Made by a program: the position numbers and the translations under genes
Shown here: positions 41,609 through 50,530 of the stretch, in pieces
How the letters are laid out: every line of letters starts with the position of its first letter
Position numbering within the stretch: position 1 is the first letter of the stretch
DNA from: Streptomyces polyasparticus
GTDB lineage: Bacteria > Actinomycetota > Actinomycetes > Streptomycetales > Streptomycetaceae
Length of the DNA: 64,000 nucleotides
Direction of reading: 5' to 3'
Assembly (NCBI RefSeq): GCF_014493765.1
Contig: NZ_JACTVJ010000006.1
Span: 736,548 to 800,547, forward strand
Notes under the pieces: generated by a model
Databases searched by the model: none
The model's input: only the letters and a program-made list of their open reading frames with translations
Told to the model about the DNA's origin: nothing

Positions 41609-41719
41609 TATCCGGGGCGTGATGGCAGATCCGTGCCAGTGGCACTGCCGAGCCCCCGACGGCTGGGACAGCGGCTAGCTTTCCAGCGCGTACCGAGTCC
41701 TCGAAGAAGGGTGTACGAC

Positions 41720-43132
41720 GTGGCGAAGCGCCGGAAGAACGGGCTCTACACGGAGATCTCCGAAGAGCTCTCCGCCCTGATGCGCTCGGGCTGGGCCGAC
41801 ACCGAGCGGCACGACCTCGAGCCCGACGCGCAGGCGCCGTACGCGGCCCGCCGTCGCGCCGCGCTGTCCGCGCGCTTCCCCGGCGAGCGCCTCGTCATCC
41901 CGTCGGGGAACCTCAAGTCCCGCTCCAACGACGACACGTACCCTTTCCGCGCCTACACCGGCTATGTGCACATGACCGGTGACCAGGCCCGCGACGGCGC
42001 TCTCGTCCTGGAACCCCGCGCGGACGGCGGCCACGACGCGTACTGCTACCAGCTGCCGCGCGACAGCCGTGACGACGACGAGTTCTGGAGCGGCTACCAC
42101 GCCGAACTGTGGATGGGCCGCCGCCGCTCCCTCGCCGAGTCCGCGCGCGTGCTCGGCCTGGCCTGCCGCGACGTCCGCAGCGCGGCCGAGGACCTGGCCG
42201 CCGCCGGCGAGGTGCCGACGCGTATCGTCCGCGGCATCGACCCGGCCCTGGAAGCCGCCGTCAGCACCGACGAGGAGCGTGACGCCGACCTGGAGCAGGC
42301 GCTCAGCGATCTGCGCCTCGTCAAGGACGAGTGGGAGATCGGCGAGATGCGGCAGGCCGTGGACTCCACGGTGCGCGGCTTCACGGATGTCGTCGGCGAC
42401 CTGTCGACGGCCGTCGCCACCTCCGAGCGCTGGATCGAGGGGACCTTCTACCGCCGCGCCCGCCTCGAAGGCAACCACGTCGGCTACGGCTCCATCTGCG
42501 CCGCCGGAGACCACGCCACGATCATGCACTGGACCGACAACGACGGCCCGGTGCGTCCCGGCGACCTGCTCCTGCTCGACGCCGGCGTCGAGTCGCGCAC
42601 GCTCTACACCGCCGACGTCACCCGCACCCTGCCGATCAGCGGCACCTTCAGCGCGGTGCAGCGCAAGGTCTACGACGCCGTGTACGAGGCACAGGAGGCC
42701 GGGATCGCGGCGGTCAAGCCGGGCGCCGCCTACCGCGACTTCCACGAGGCGGCCCAGCGCCACCTCGCCGCCCGGCTCGTCGAGTGGGGCTTCATCGAGG
42801 GCCCGGCGGAGCGCGCGTACGAGCTCGGTCTGCAGCGCCGCTTCACGATGGCCGGCACCGGCCACATGCTCGGCCTCGACGTCCACGACTGCGCGCACGC
42901 CCGCAACGAGGAGTACTTGGACGGCGTCCTGGAGCCCGGCATGATCCTCACGGTCGAGCCCGGTCTGTACTTCCAGCCCGACGACCTGACCGTCCCCGAA
43001 GAGTGGCGCGGGATCGGCGTACGGATCGAGGACGACCTCCTCGTCACCGCCGACGGCAACGAGAACCTCTCGGCGGGCCTGCCGCGCTCGGCGGACGAAG
43101 TCGAGGCATGGATGGCCGAGTTCGCGGGCTGA
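41720..43132 (+). CDS. pepP: M24 Xaa-Pro aminopeptidase
   Basis: A 470-residue aminopeptidase P that removes N-terminal residues preceding proline. The pita-bread domain has the di-metal ligands in LLLLDAGVESRTLYTADVTRTLP (two Asp), GTGHMLGLDVHD (His), LTVEPGLYF (Glu) and GVRIEDDLLVT (Glu). The creatinase-like N-terminal domain carries IPSGNLKSRSNDDTYPFR. GTG 41720 is chosen over 41711 because AGAAGG at 41705 is then correctly spaced. A strong hairpin follows the stop. Confidence 0.94.
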   Translation: MAKRRKNGLYTEISEELSALMRSGWADTERHDLEPDAQAPYAARRRAALSARFPGERLVIPSGNLKSRSNDDTYPFRAYTGYVHMTGDQARDGALVLEPRADGGHDAYCYQLPRDSRDDDEFWSGYHAELWMGRRRSLAESARVLGLACRDVRSAAEDLAAAGEVPTRIVRGIDPALEAAVSTDEERDADLEQALSDLRLVKDEWEIGEMRQAVDSTVRGFTDVVGDLSTAVATSERWIEGTFYRRARLEGNHVGYGSICAAGDHATIMHWTDNDGPVRPGDLLLLDAGVESRTLYTADVTRTLPISGTFSAVQRKVYDAVYEAQEAGIAAVKPGAAYRDFHEAAQRHLAARLVEWGFIEGPAERAYELGLQRRFTMAGTGHMLGLDVHDCAHARNEEYLDGVLEPGMILTVEPGLYFQPDDLTVPEEWRGIGVRIEDDLLVTADGNENLSAGLPRSADEVEAWMAEFAG

Positions 43133-43138
43133 GCGCAT

Positions 43139-43166
43139 GGGTGCCGGGGCCTTGGCCCCGGCACCC
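43139..43166. terminator. bidirectional hairpin terminator
   Basis: GGGTGCCGGGGCC (43139-43151) pairs perfectly with 43154-43166 around a TT centre. It sits between the convergent pepP and flavoprotein genes. Confidence 0.85.
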
Positions 43167-43175
43167 GTCGGCTGC

Positions 43176-44573
43176 TTACGGCCGCACCGCCGGCCGGATG
43201 TTCTGGTTCAGCCGGAACAGATTCTCCGGGTCGTACGCGGCCTTGATCCGTGCAAGGCGCGCGTAGTTGTCGCGGTAGCTGGCCCGCACCCGCTCCTGGC
43301 CCTCGTCCATCATCATGTTCACGTACGCGCCGCCCGCCGAGTACGGGTGCAGCGCCTCGAAGTAGTCCACGGTCCAGCGCCTGATCAGCTCCGCGTTGGC
43401 GGGATCGGGGTCCACGCCGGCGTACACGGAGGCCCAGGTCGACCTGCGGTAGCTCCACGGGGTGTCCGCCGGAGCGTGATCGTGGACGGCTCCGTCGATC
43501 GGGTACAGGTGCATCGTGGACTGCCCGGTCGGCAGCTCGGCACCGAACTTGGCGTGCAGCGCCACCGCCTCGTCGGGGATCTCGTCGACGAAGTCCGCGC
43601 GCCAGTACCACTGGTCGCCGGGCGGGTACAGGCCGTCGAAGGCCGACTGCAGCGCCGGATGCGGCATCTCCTGCGGTCCGTGCAGCAGCGGTTCGGGCAG
43701 CACGTCGAGCAGCGGCGCCATCGCCTGGGCGGCGGCCTCGGTGTCGCCGCCCGCCCAGCACCACACGACCGCGGCTGTCTTGCGGCCCTGGATCGCCTCC
43801 GGGAACGGCGGCGCCGGCGGTACGCACCCGTACATGAAGAATCCGTTGAGCTCGCGCGGCGCGGACGGCAGGAAGTCCCGGTAGGCGGCGAGGACTTCGG
43901 TGCCCAGCTCGACGGGCCAGAAGGTCGGTCCTGCGACGACCATGCTCAGTTCGTGCAGCCGGAACAAGAACGAGGTCACCACCCCGAAGTTGCCCCCGCC
44001 GCCGCGGATCGCCCAGTACAGATCGCTGTTCTCGTCCGCGCTCGCCCGCACCGACTCGCCGTTCGCGAGGACCACGTCCGCTTCCAGCAGATTGTCGATG
44101 GACAGACCGTACTTGCGGGTGAGGTGACCGAGGCCGCCGCCGAGCGTGATCCCGCCGACGCCGGTCGTGGAGATGATGCCGCTGGGCGTGGCGAATCCAT
44201 GGGCGTTCGTGGCACGGTCCACCTCGCCCCACACGCAGCCGCCGCCCACGCGGACGGTGTGTGCCCGCGGATCGACGCTGATGTCCTTGAGCGGGGAGAG
44301 GTCGAGCACCACCCCGTCGTCGCAGGTGCCGAGCCCGGCGCCGTGGTGACCGCCGCCACGGACGGCGAGCAGCAGCTGATGGTCGCGGGCGAAGCCGATG
44401 ACGCTGCGCACATCGGTCGCGTCCGTGCAGCTCGCGATGAGCGCGGGACGCCGGTCGATCATCGCGTTGTAGACGGCGCGCGCGGAGTCGTACCCGGCGT
44501 CGTCCGGACCCGTCAACTTCCCCTGGAACCCCGACAGTTCCTGTCGGGCTGCCTGGATCGGTGTCTTCCCCAT
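43176..44573 (-). CDS. FAD-linked oxidoreductase, BBE type
   Basis: A 465-residue PCMH-fold flavoprotein of the berberine-bridge-enzyme group. The FAD-binding block is LLAVRGGGHHGAGLGTCDDGVVLDLSPL, where a His in GGHH is the likely covalent FAD attachment; the second attachment Cys of bicovalent members is not present in GGGLGHLTRKYGLSIDNL. The C-terminal BBE motif is YARLARIKAAYDPENLFRLNQNI. The start at 44573 has GGGGGA upstream; the 5' extension is not coding. No signal peptide is seen. Oxidises an alcohol or sugar; substrate unknown. Confidence 0.9.
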   Translation of the reverse strand: MGKTPIQAARQELSGFQGKLTGPDDAGYDSARAVYNAMIDRRPALIASCTDATDVRSVIGFARDHQLLLAVRGGGHHGAGLGTCDDGVVLDLSPLKDISVDPRAHTVRVGGGCVWGEVDRATNAHGFATPSGIISTTGVGGITLGGGLGHLTRKYGLSIDNLLEADVVLANGESVRASADENSDLYWAIRGGGGNFGVVTSFLFRLHELSMVVAGPTFWPVELGTEVLAAYRDFLPSAPRELNGFFMYGCVPPAPPFPEAIQGRKTAAVVWCWAGGDTEAAAQAMAPLLDVLPEPLLHGPQEMPHPALQSAFDGLYPPGDQWYWRADFVDEIPDEAVALHAKFGAELPTGQSTMHLYPIDGAVHDHAPADTPWSYRRSTWASVYAGVDPDPANAELIRRWTVDYFEALHPYSAGGAYVNMMMDEGQERVRASYRDNYARLARIKAAYDPENLFRLNQNIRPAVRP

Positions 44574-44684
44574 GAGATCCCCCGTTGGCTGCGGACCCCG
44601 AACAGGTCCGATTTGCACGTTTCTAGTACGGGGCCGGGGGCGCCGATATCCGTGAGGACCACTCAGGTCGTGCCGGGCACCTAC

Positions 44685-47279
44685 CTACGTCAGCCCCAAC
44701 TCGCCTGCCCGTGCGGTCGCTTCGCGCCGGGTGCGGGCGCCCAGCTTCTCCAGGACCGCGGAGACATGGTTGTCGACGGTGCGTACCGAGACCACCAGGC
44801 GGTCGGCGATCTGCGGGTTCGTCAGGCCCTCGACCATCAGGCGCAGCACCTGCAGCTGCCGCTCGGTGAGCCCCGCGGGATTGACCCGGGTCGCCGCGAG
44901 CGGACCGCGCGGGATCCGCCGCACCCCGAGCACGCGCAGCTCGGACCTGACGTGGCGGGACAGCGGCTGCGCGCCCAAAGCGTCCAGGAGGGCGAGCGCG
45001 GCCAACTTGTCGTCCACCGCCGGACTTTCGGCGAGCGCCGCCGCGTACTCGTACGGACAGCCCGCCTTGTGCCAGAGATCGGCGGCCGCGCGCCACTGCC
45101 CGGCGCTCTGCAACGCGTACGGATGGCCGGACTCGTCCGGCGGGACCGGATGCCCGGCCCGGGTCAGCCAGTAACCCAGCTCACCGCGATGGGCGGGGGA
45201 GTCGAGCGCGCAGGCCTGCTCGTACGTGCCGAGCGCGGCCTCGACCGTGCCCGCGAGGTCACCGCGCAGCCAGGCCGCCTCGGCCCGCGCCGCCGCGACC
45301 GGGCCGGTGCGCTGCAGCTCGCGGGCGCGCACCGCCATCTCCCAGGCCTGAGCGAGCAGTTCGTCACCGCCCTCGGCGCCGCGTCGGATGCGGACGCGTG
45401 CGAGCACCGTCAGCGCGGGGCAGCGGCCCGGCACGTGGTCGTGCACGCCGAGCTCCGCGTACCGCTCGGCCTCGCCCCAGTCGGCGGCCGCGAACCGGCG
45501 CAAGGCCAGTTCCACCTGCAGATAGCTGAGAAACCCCAAGTGCTCGGCCCGGTCGGCGAGTTCGAGCGCCGCCGGGAAGTATCGGTCGGCCTCCGCGTAC
45601 TCCAGGCGTTCCAGGAGGTTCCAGATCAGGTTCGCGTACGCCCGGCAGGCGTGCTCCACCTCGCCGGCGCCCAGCGCCACCTGCAGCGCCTCCTCCAGCT
45701 GGGCACGGCCGTGCGGGTCGCCGGTGCGCCAGAGCGAGCAGCCGACGTTGTTGAGCGCGTGCGAGAGGATCGCCGCGTCGTCGCTCGCGCGGGCCAGGCC
45801 GATGGCACGCGTCCCGAACTCGACGGCCTCGGTGTGCCGTTCGGACAGCATGTGCAGCTGCGCGGTGTTGCTCAGGGCCAACGCGAGCAGCCGTGGATCG
45901 TCCGCCGTTTCGAGTACGGCGATGGCCTCCTGTGCGGCCTTCTGCGCGGCCTCGGCGTCACCGGCCCACCAGTGGATCCGCGACAGCCAGCGCAGATCCG
46001 CGCCGAGCGCCCGGATGTCCGCGAGGGAGCGGCGCAGCGCCACCGCCTCGCGCTGCGCGGCGACGGCGGCCGCGGAGTCGGCGATCGTATAGCTCTCGAC
46101 GGCGAACTGTTCGAGCAGAGTGGCGAGTTCGGCGGGCGCATAGCGTCCCCGGTCGCGCAGTACCAGGCGCAGGTGGGCGGCCGCCTCGCGGTGCGCGCCC
46201 GTACGGGAGGCGTCGGCGGCGGCCGCAGGCCCGTACTGGGCGATGTCGTCCGCGTCGCCGGCCTGCGCCGCGTGGTGCACGATCCGCGACGGATCGGCGC
46301 CGGGGCTCGCGACGAGCGCGCGCAGCACCGCGCGGTTCAGGGCGATCCGGCGCGCGGCGGGCAGCGAGTCGGCGATCGCCCGGCGGATCAACTCGTGCCG
46401 GAACACCACGCGTTCGGGCGTCACGGAAAGCAGCCCGTGCTGCTCACCATCCGCGAGAGCGGTCATCGGATGGTCCAGGAGCACCTCCGCGAGGCGGTGC
46501 TCCACCGCCGAGGGCACCACGGCCAGCTGCTCCAAGGCGTCCCGCGCCCCGGCGTCAAGACCGCGCAGCCTGGCCAGGACCGCATCCACCACCGTGGGCG
46601 GCGCGCAGCCCGTGTTGCCCGCCGCGAGCACTTCGGCCACGAAGAACGGATTGCCGGAGGTCACCTCGTACACCTGGAAAGGGTCGAGGCCCTCGGCCTC
46701 GCTCATCCGGGCCACGGCCTCCCGCGACAGTCGGGGCAGCGGCAGCCGGAGCACCCGGTCCGCCCGCGAGGCCTGGCCGAGCAGCTGCCGCAGTGGATGC
46801 TCGCGGCCCAACTCGTCGTCCCGGTAGGTCAGGACGAGCAGCGCGGGCAGCCGCTCCACCCGCCGGACAAGAAAGCGCAGCGCGTCGAGCGAGGCCTCGT
46901 CGGCCCAGTGCACGTCCTCGACGGCGAGTACCACCGGAAGCGGAGCCGTGGTCAGCTCCGAGCGCAGGGCGTCGTACACCCGATGGCGGTCGCCCGCTCC
47001 CCGCAGCGCCTTCGCCAGCTCCTCGCCCACCGGTTCAGGGCCGCCGACCAGATCGCGGAAGGGCCCGAGCGGACGTCCGGTGGCCAGGTCGTCGCACTGG
47101 CCCACGAGCATCCGCGCCTGCCGGGGGAGCACCGCGGACATGGCCCTGACCAGGCTCGACTTCCCGATGCCGGCCTCGCCGAAGACGAGCGCCACCGCAC
47201 CGGCCCCGTCGGCCGCCTCGCGCGCGGCATCAGCGAGCCGGCCCAACTCGTGGTCACGCTCGAGCATCCCCCGGTCCAC
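44685..47279 (-). CDS. LuxR-family ATP-binding (LAL) regulator
   Basis: An 864-residue LAL regulator. The N-terminal AAA/STAND ATPase has Walker A FGEAGIGKSSL (about residues 33-43) and Walker B VVLAVEDVHWADEAS. A long TPR-like middle region follows. The C-terminal LuxR HTH begins at GLTERQLQVLRLMVEGLTNPQIADRL and ends with NHVSAVLEKLGARTRREA. LAL proteins often activate catabolic or antibiotic genes. Start is GTG 47279 or ATG 47267; both lack a good ribosome binding site. Confidence 0.92.
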   Translation of the reverse strand: MDRGMLERDHELGRLADAAREAADGAGAVALVFGEAGIGKSSLVRAMSAVLPRQARMLVGQCDDLATGRPLGPFRDLVGGPEPVGEELAKALRGAGDRHRVYDALRSELTTAPLPVVLAVEDVHWADEASLDALRFLVRRVERLPALLVLTYRDDELGREHPLRQLLGQASRADRVLRLPLPRLSREAVARMSEAEGLDPFQVYEVTSGNPFFVAEVLAAGNTGCAPPTVVDAVLARLRGLDAGARDALEQLAVVPSAVEHRLAEVLLDHPMTALADGEQHGLLSVTPERVVFRHELIRRAIADSLPAARRIALNRAVLRALVASPGADPSRIVHHAAQAGDADDIAQYGPAAAADASRTGAHREAAAHLRLVLRDRGRYAPAELATLLEQFAVESYTIADSAAAVAAQREAVALRRSLADIRALGADLRWLSRIHWWAGDAEAAQKAAQEAIAVLETADDPRLLALALSNTAQLHMLSERHTEAVEFGTRAIGLARASDDAAILSHALNNVGCSLWRTGDPHGRAQLEEALQVALGAGEVEHACRAYANLIWNLLERLEYAEADRYFPAALELADRAEHLGFLSYLQVELALRRFAAADWGEAERYAELGVHDHVPGRCPALTVLARVRIRRGAEGGDELLAQAWEMAVRARELQRTGPVAAARAEAAWLRGDLAGTVEAALGTYEQACALDSPAHRGELGYWLTRAGHPVPPDESGHPYALQSAGQWRAAADLWHKAGCPYEYAAALAESPAVDDKLAALALLDALGAQPLSRHVRSELRVLGVRRIPRGPLAATRVNPAGLTERQLQVLRLMVEGLTNPQIADRLVVSVRTVDNHVSAVLEKLGARTRREATARAGELGLT

Positions 47280-47361
47280 GGCGCAATTCTGGCACGGCGG
47301 GACGGTTCGGACAGGGGTTGTCCGAACCGTCCGTCAGCCGGAACCGGAGGAATCAACCACC

Positions 47362-48291
47362 CTAGAAATCGCCGTAGTTGACCTGCCAGGTCGGCAGTCC
47401 CATCCGTCGCCACACCGCCACCACGCGGTCGCGGTCGTCCAGCGACACCCGCACCGCGAACCGGTCGCGGACATGCGCGTCGAACAGCTCCGCCTTCACC
47501 AGGTCGTCGCGGCGATGGTCGCCGCGCGCCCGCATCCACAGCTCGTCGTACGGCACTTCGTGACGCGCGAGCCAGGCCTCGGTGATCTCCCGGTGCTCCT
47601 CGCCGCGGCCGGAGAGCAGCACGATCACATCGCTGTCGGCGGCCCGGAACGCGCGCAGCGCCCGCCGTACCGACTCGTTGAGCGTGTCCTCGTCGCAGCG
47701 CGTGAAGTCGTACGGCCCGCGCTCGCCGCGCATCGCGAGCGTGCCGTCGATGTCGCACATCACCGTGGCGGGCAGCGCCGGGTCGGCCACGTACGGCCTG
47801 ACCTCGGGCTCGTCGTTGAGCCACTCGGCGGTCAGCCGCCAGCCGCCCTTGGTGGCCTTGAGATGCTTGTCCGCGAGGATGCGGATGATCTCCTCGCCCA
47901 CCTCGCGCGGACGTCCCGCGTCCCGGCGGATGCACTCCTCGACGGGCACATCGGTGAAGTCGTGCACCACGAAGGTGCCCTTGCCCGCGACCGCGGCCTT
48001 CAGACGCTTCGGGATGTGCGGGGTGAGATGCGTGTTGTCGACGACCACGTCGAAACCGCCCTCGACCGCCGCGCGCACCGCCGCGTCCTGGATCTCCAGG
48101 ACCGTCTGCTCATGCGCGTACGAACGCCGCTGCTCGGGCGAGGGCACGTCCAGCATCACGCGCAGATCGTCCAGATTGACCCGGCGCATCCGCCCGCCGG
48201 ACTCCTCCTGCAGCTTGCGCGCGGCGGTCGTCTTGCCCGAAGCGGGCAGCCCGGTCATCACGTGCACTACGGGCTTGGTTGCCTCGGACAC
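47362..48291 (-). CDS. polynucleotide 5'-kinase/3'-phosphatase (T4 Pnkp-like)
   Basis: A 309-residue two-domain end-healing enzyme. The 5' kinase has the P-loop TGLPASGKTT (K20) and a later VVVDNTHLTP lid-side block. The 3' phosphatase is a HAD domain with D180-I-D182-G-T, then VIVLLSGRGEEHREITEAWL. This is the domain order of T4 polynucleotide kinase. It is 3 nt downstream of the RNA ligase gene, so the pair prepares 5'-phosphate/3'-OH ends and seals them. RNA as the substrate is inferred from the ligase partner. Confidence 0.92.
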   Translation of the reverse strand: MSEATKPVVHVMTGLPASGKTTAARKLQEESGGRMRRVNLDDLRVMLDVPSPEQRRSYAHEQTVLEIQDAAVRAAVEGGFDVVVDNTHLTPHIPKRLKAAVAGKGTFVVHDFTDVPVEECIRRDAGRPREVGEEIIRILADKHLKATKGGWRLTAEWLNDEPEVRPYVADPALPATVMCDIDGTLAMRGERGPYDFTRCDEDTLNESVRRALRAFRAADSDVIVLLSGRGEEHREITEAWLARHEVPYDELWMRARGDHRRDDLVKAELFDAHVRDRFAVRVSLDDRDRVVAVWRRMGLPTWQVNYGDF

Positions 48292-48294
48292 GGT

Positions 48295-49503
48295 TCAGTT
48301 CTCCTCGTCGTTCTTGAAGGGGTCGGCGGCCTCGGGCCGTACGGAACGGTAAGTGACCAGCTCGGTCGTGCGCGCGTCGAGACGCAGGAACATCGCGGAA
48401 CGCAGGTTCTTCTCGGGCAGCGCCTGTGCCGCACGAGCGAACGCGCCCCGGTCGGTGCCCAGGTGAGCGATGCCCTCGTACGCCTCGTCGATCGCCCGCT
48501 CGCGCGCCACGACCTCGCGCTCGAACCCGGCGATCAGCTCCCGCACCCAGGCGTCGAACTCGTCCGGCACCTGCTCGAGCAGCGCGTCGAGCGGCTTGGG
48601 GTCCGCCTCGATCTCCGCGGCCGTGCAGTTGAGGGCCTGCGCCACCTGCTTGGCGGGCAGGTGCGCGAAGCGCTGGACACCATGGCTGCGCCAGATGTCC
48701 CGCTCGGTGACACCGGTGATGACCTTGTGCAGGCGCACGTACTCGGCGAGCTTGGCCTTGGCCCGTACCCCCGACGCGAACCGCAGCACGAAGCCCTCGG
48801 CATCCGTGCCGGTGGCGCTCGCGCCGCCGGGCAGCGTGTTGGCCTCGGTCAGCGCGATCAGCTCGGCGAGCGGCATCGCGGGCCAGACCCGGACCACCGA
48901 ACCGATCCCGTCCCAGTGCTTCGCCGCCTCGGTGAGCGGGAGCTCGGTGCCGTCCACGCCGAACGCCGCGAGCAGCACCAGGTCACGGCGGTCGCCGTAG
49001 TCCACGACGATGCGGTTCTGCGGGTACAGGATCTCCGCGAGGTACGTCACCCCGGGGACGAGGCCCGCAAGGTCGAGACCGTCGAGCCTGCGCTGCGCCC
49101 AGGTCGCCTGGTCGCTGATGAACGAGCCCTTCGAGGCCACATGCCAGCGGCCCGCGTAATGGAAGACCACCGCGAGGCTGCCGTCGACCTTGTCGTACAC
49201 CTCGAACGGCTCGTCCGGCAGCGCCGGCGCGTAGGGCTGACCGCTCGCGTGCTCGCCGACGTTGAAGAACTTCGCCAGCGGCAGCGCGACGATCTCGCCC
49301 GTGGCGTCATCGGCCACCAAGCCGCGGCAGCGCGTGGTCACCGCGGTCCAGGCCCGCTCGTACTGCGCGCTGCGCGTGTACGTGTAGATCGAAAGCGGCA
49401 GCTCGGGGTGCGGCTTGCGGGTGACGTGCCCGGCTTCGAGCGCGGCCGCAAGCTCGTCGCGCGGCAGCAGCTCGTCCAGGGTCAGGGGCGCCCCGCTCAT
49501 CAT
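48295..49503 (-). CDS. T4 Rnl1-family RNA ligase
   Basis: A 402-residue ATP-dependent RNA ligase. Nucleotidyltransferase motifs run in order: I, K105-V-D-G-S (site of AMP attachment); III, YLAEILYPQNRIVVDY; IV, AEGFVLRF; V, RAKAKLAEYVRLH. The C-terminal helical domain (CTAAEIEADPKPLDALLEQ) is of the Rnl1 type, which in T4 repairs broken tRNA. Two adjacent ATGs (49503, 49500) follow GGGAGGAAC; the second is slightly better spaced. It is transcribed before the kinase/phosphatase gene. Confidence 0.92.
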   Translation of the reverse strand: MMSGAPLTLDELLPRDELAAALEAGHVTRKPHPELPLSIYTYTRSAQYERAWTAVTTRCRGLVADDATGEIVALPLAKFFNVGEHASGQPYAPALPDEPFEVYDKVDGSLAVVFHYAGRWHVASKGSFISDQATWAQRRLDGLDLAGLVPGVTYLAEILYPQNRIVVDYGDRRDLVLLAAFGVDGTELPLTEAAKHWDGIGSVVRVWPAMPLAELIALTEANTLPGGASATGTDAEGFVLRFASGVRAKAKLAEYVRLHKVITGVTERDIWRSHGVQRFAHLPAKQVAQALNCTAAEIEADPKPLDALLEQVPDEFDAWVRELIAGFEREVVARERAIDEAYEGIAHLGTDRGAFARAAQALPEKNLRSAMFLRLDARTTELVTYRSVRPEAADPFKNDEEN

Positions 49504-49606
49504 GTTCCTCCCGGTTCGTGGAGCCCGATCCTCTCCTGCTGCAGGCGCTCGACGAAAGCGAATTAGCTGGTGGAACCGGGTGCCGGCGGGCCACCACCTT
49601 GTCCGG

Positions 49607-50311
49607 TCAGCCGGCCTTCTTACCGCCGAAAGCCTCCTTCCGGAGAAGCTCGACGAAGGTCGGCGCTCCTTGCGTGGTGCGTACGTCGACGAACGCGTGG
49701 ACGTCGAGGCCGTCGACCGCCCTGCGTACCAAGGCGTGTGCGAGGTCGGAGCGGGAGGTGAACCGGCCGGGGAGACGGGTTGCGGCGACCTGGTAGCCGG
49801 AGACGGCGTCCGCGTCGAAGAGGCCGCCGGGGCGGACCACCGTCCAGTCGAGGTTGCTGTCGCCCACGATCGCCTCCATGCGGCGCATGTCCTCGTACAC
49901 GGTGCGGCCCATCGTCCGGGCGATCAACGGCTCGACGACCCGGCGGAAGAGGAATCCCTCGCCGGGTGCGGGCGTGTCGAACAGCACCGTGGACGTCACA
50001 CAGACCAGTCGCCGGACGCCGTGCTCGGCCATCGCCTGGGTGATGTGGGTGCTGCCCTCGGAATAGAGGGAGACAGGGGTACGCCCGTAGGGCACCCCGA
50101 GCGATGAGATCACCGCGTGCTGTCCGGCCACCACGGCCTCGACGGCGACCGGGTCGCGCACGTCCGCGCCGACGACCCGCAGCCGGGGATCGGTGAGCGG
50201 GAAGTCCTCGGGGCGGCGGGTCGCGGCAGTGACCTCGTGACCGTCGGCGAGGGCCTGCGCGGTGGTCCGGCGACCGGTGGGGCCATTGGCTCCGAACACG
50301 ACGAGCTTCAT
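49607..50311 (-). CDS. NAD(P)-binding (NmrA/atypical SDR) protein
   Basis: A 234-residue Rossmann protein with MKLVVFGANGPTGRRTTAQALADGHEV (GxxGxxG) and VGADVRDPVAVEAVVAG, then VISSLGVPYG and a WTVVRPGGLFD block. There is no YxxxK in the classical position, so it is an atypical SDR/NmrA-like member. It is divergent from an ECF41 sigma gene; ECF41 genes are typically paired with an oxidoreductase or epimerase that they control, which this one fits. Start ATG 50311 with GAAGGGA upstream. Confidence 0.88.
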   Translation of the reverse strand: MKLVVFGANGPTGRRTTAQALADGHEVTAATRRPEDFPLTDPRLRVVGADVRDPVAVEAVVAGQHAVISSLGVPYGRTPVSLYSEGSTHITQAMAEHGVRRLVCVTSTVLFDTPAPGEGFLFRRVVEPLIARTMGRTVYEDMRRMEAIVGDSNLDWTVVRPGGLFDADAVSGYQVAATRLPGRFTSRSDLAHALVRRAVDGLDVHAFVDVRTTQGAPTFVELLRKEAFGGKKAG

Positions 50312-50463
50312 GAGGGGTGTCCCTTCGGTACGGACGACCGGAGTGTGCTCGGGAGCCCAACTCCCCGTCGTCCAGACGGTTTTGACACCTGGGAGGAGAG
50401 GGGCGGCAGCGAGTGTGACCTCTTGCGGACCGGCTGAGAGGTGACTCACACTTCCGGAATTCA

Positions 50464-50493
50464 TGTCACGTTCTGCGGGCGAGGGGCCTCGTC
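50464..50493 (+). promoter_or_regulatory. possible ECF41-type promoter
   Basis: TGTCACG (50464-50470) is followed by CGTC (50490-50493) after 19 nt, resembling the ECF41 consensus but with a spacer about 3 nt too long. It precedes the second ECF41 sigma gene by 37 bp. Confidence 0.3.
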
Positions 50494-50530
50494 GCAGGAA
50501 AGGGCGGACCTGGGTCAGGGGAGGCGTGGC

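Noticed and set aside
43137-47381. Plus-strand open frame of over 1400 codons opposite the flavoprotein and LAL regulator
   Set aside because: Antisense shadow produced by high GC; the product has no recognisable domain.
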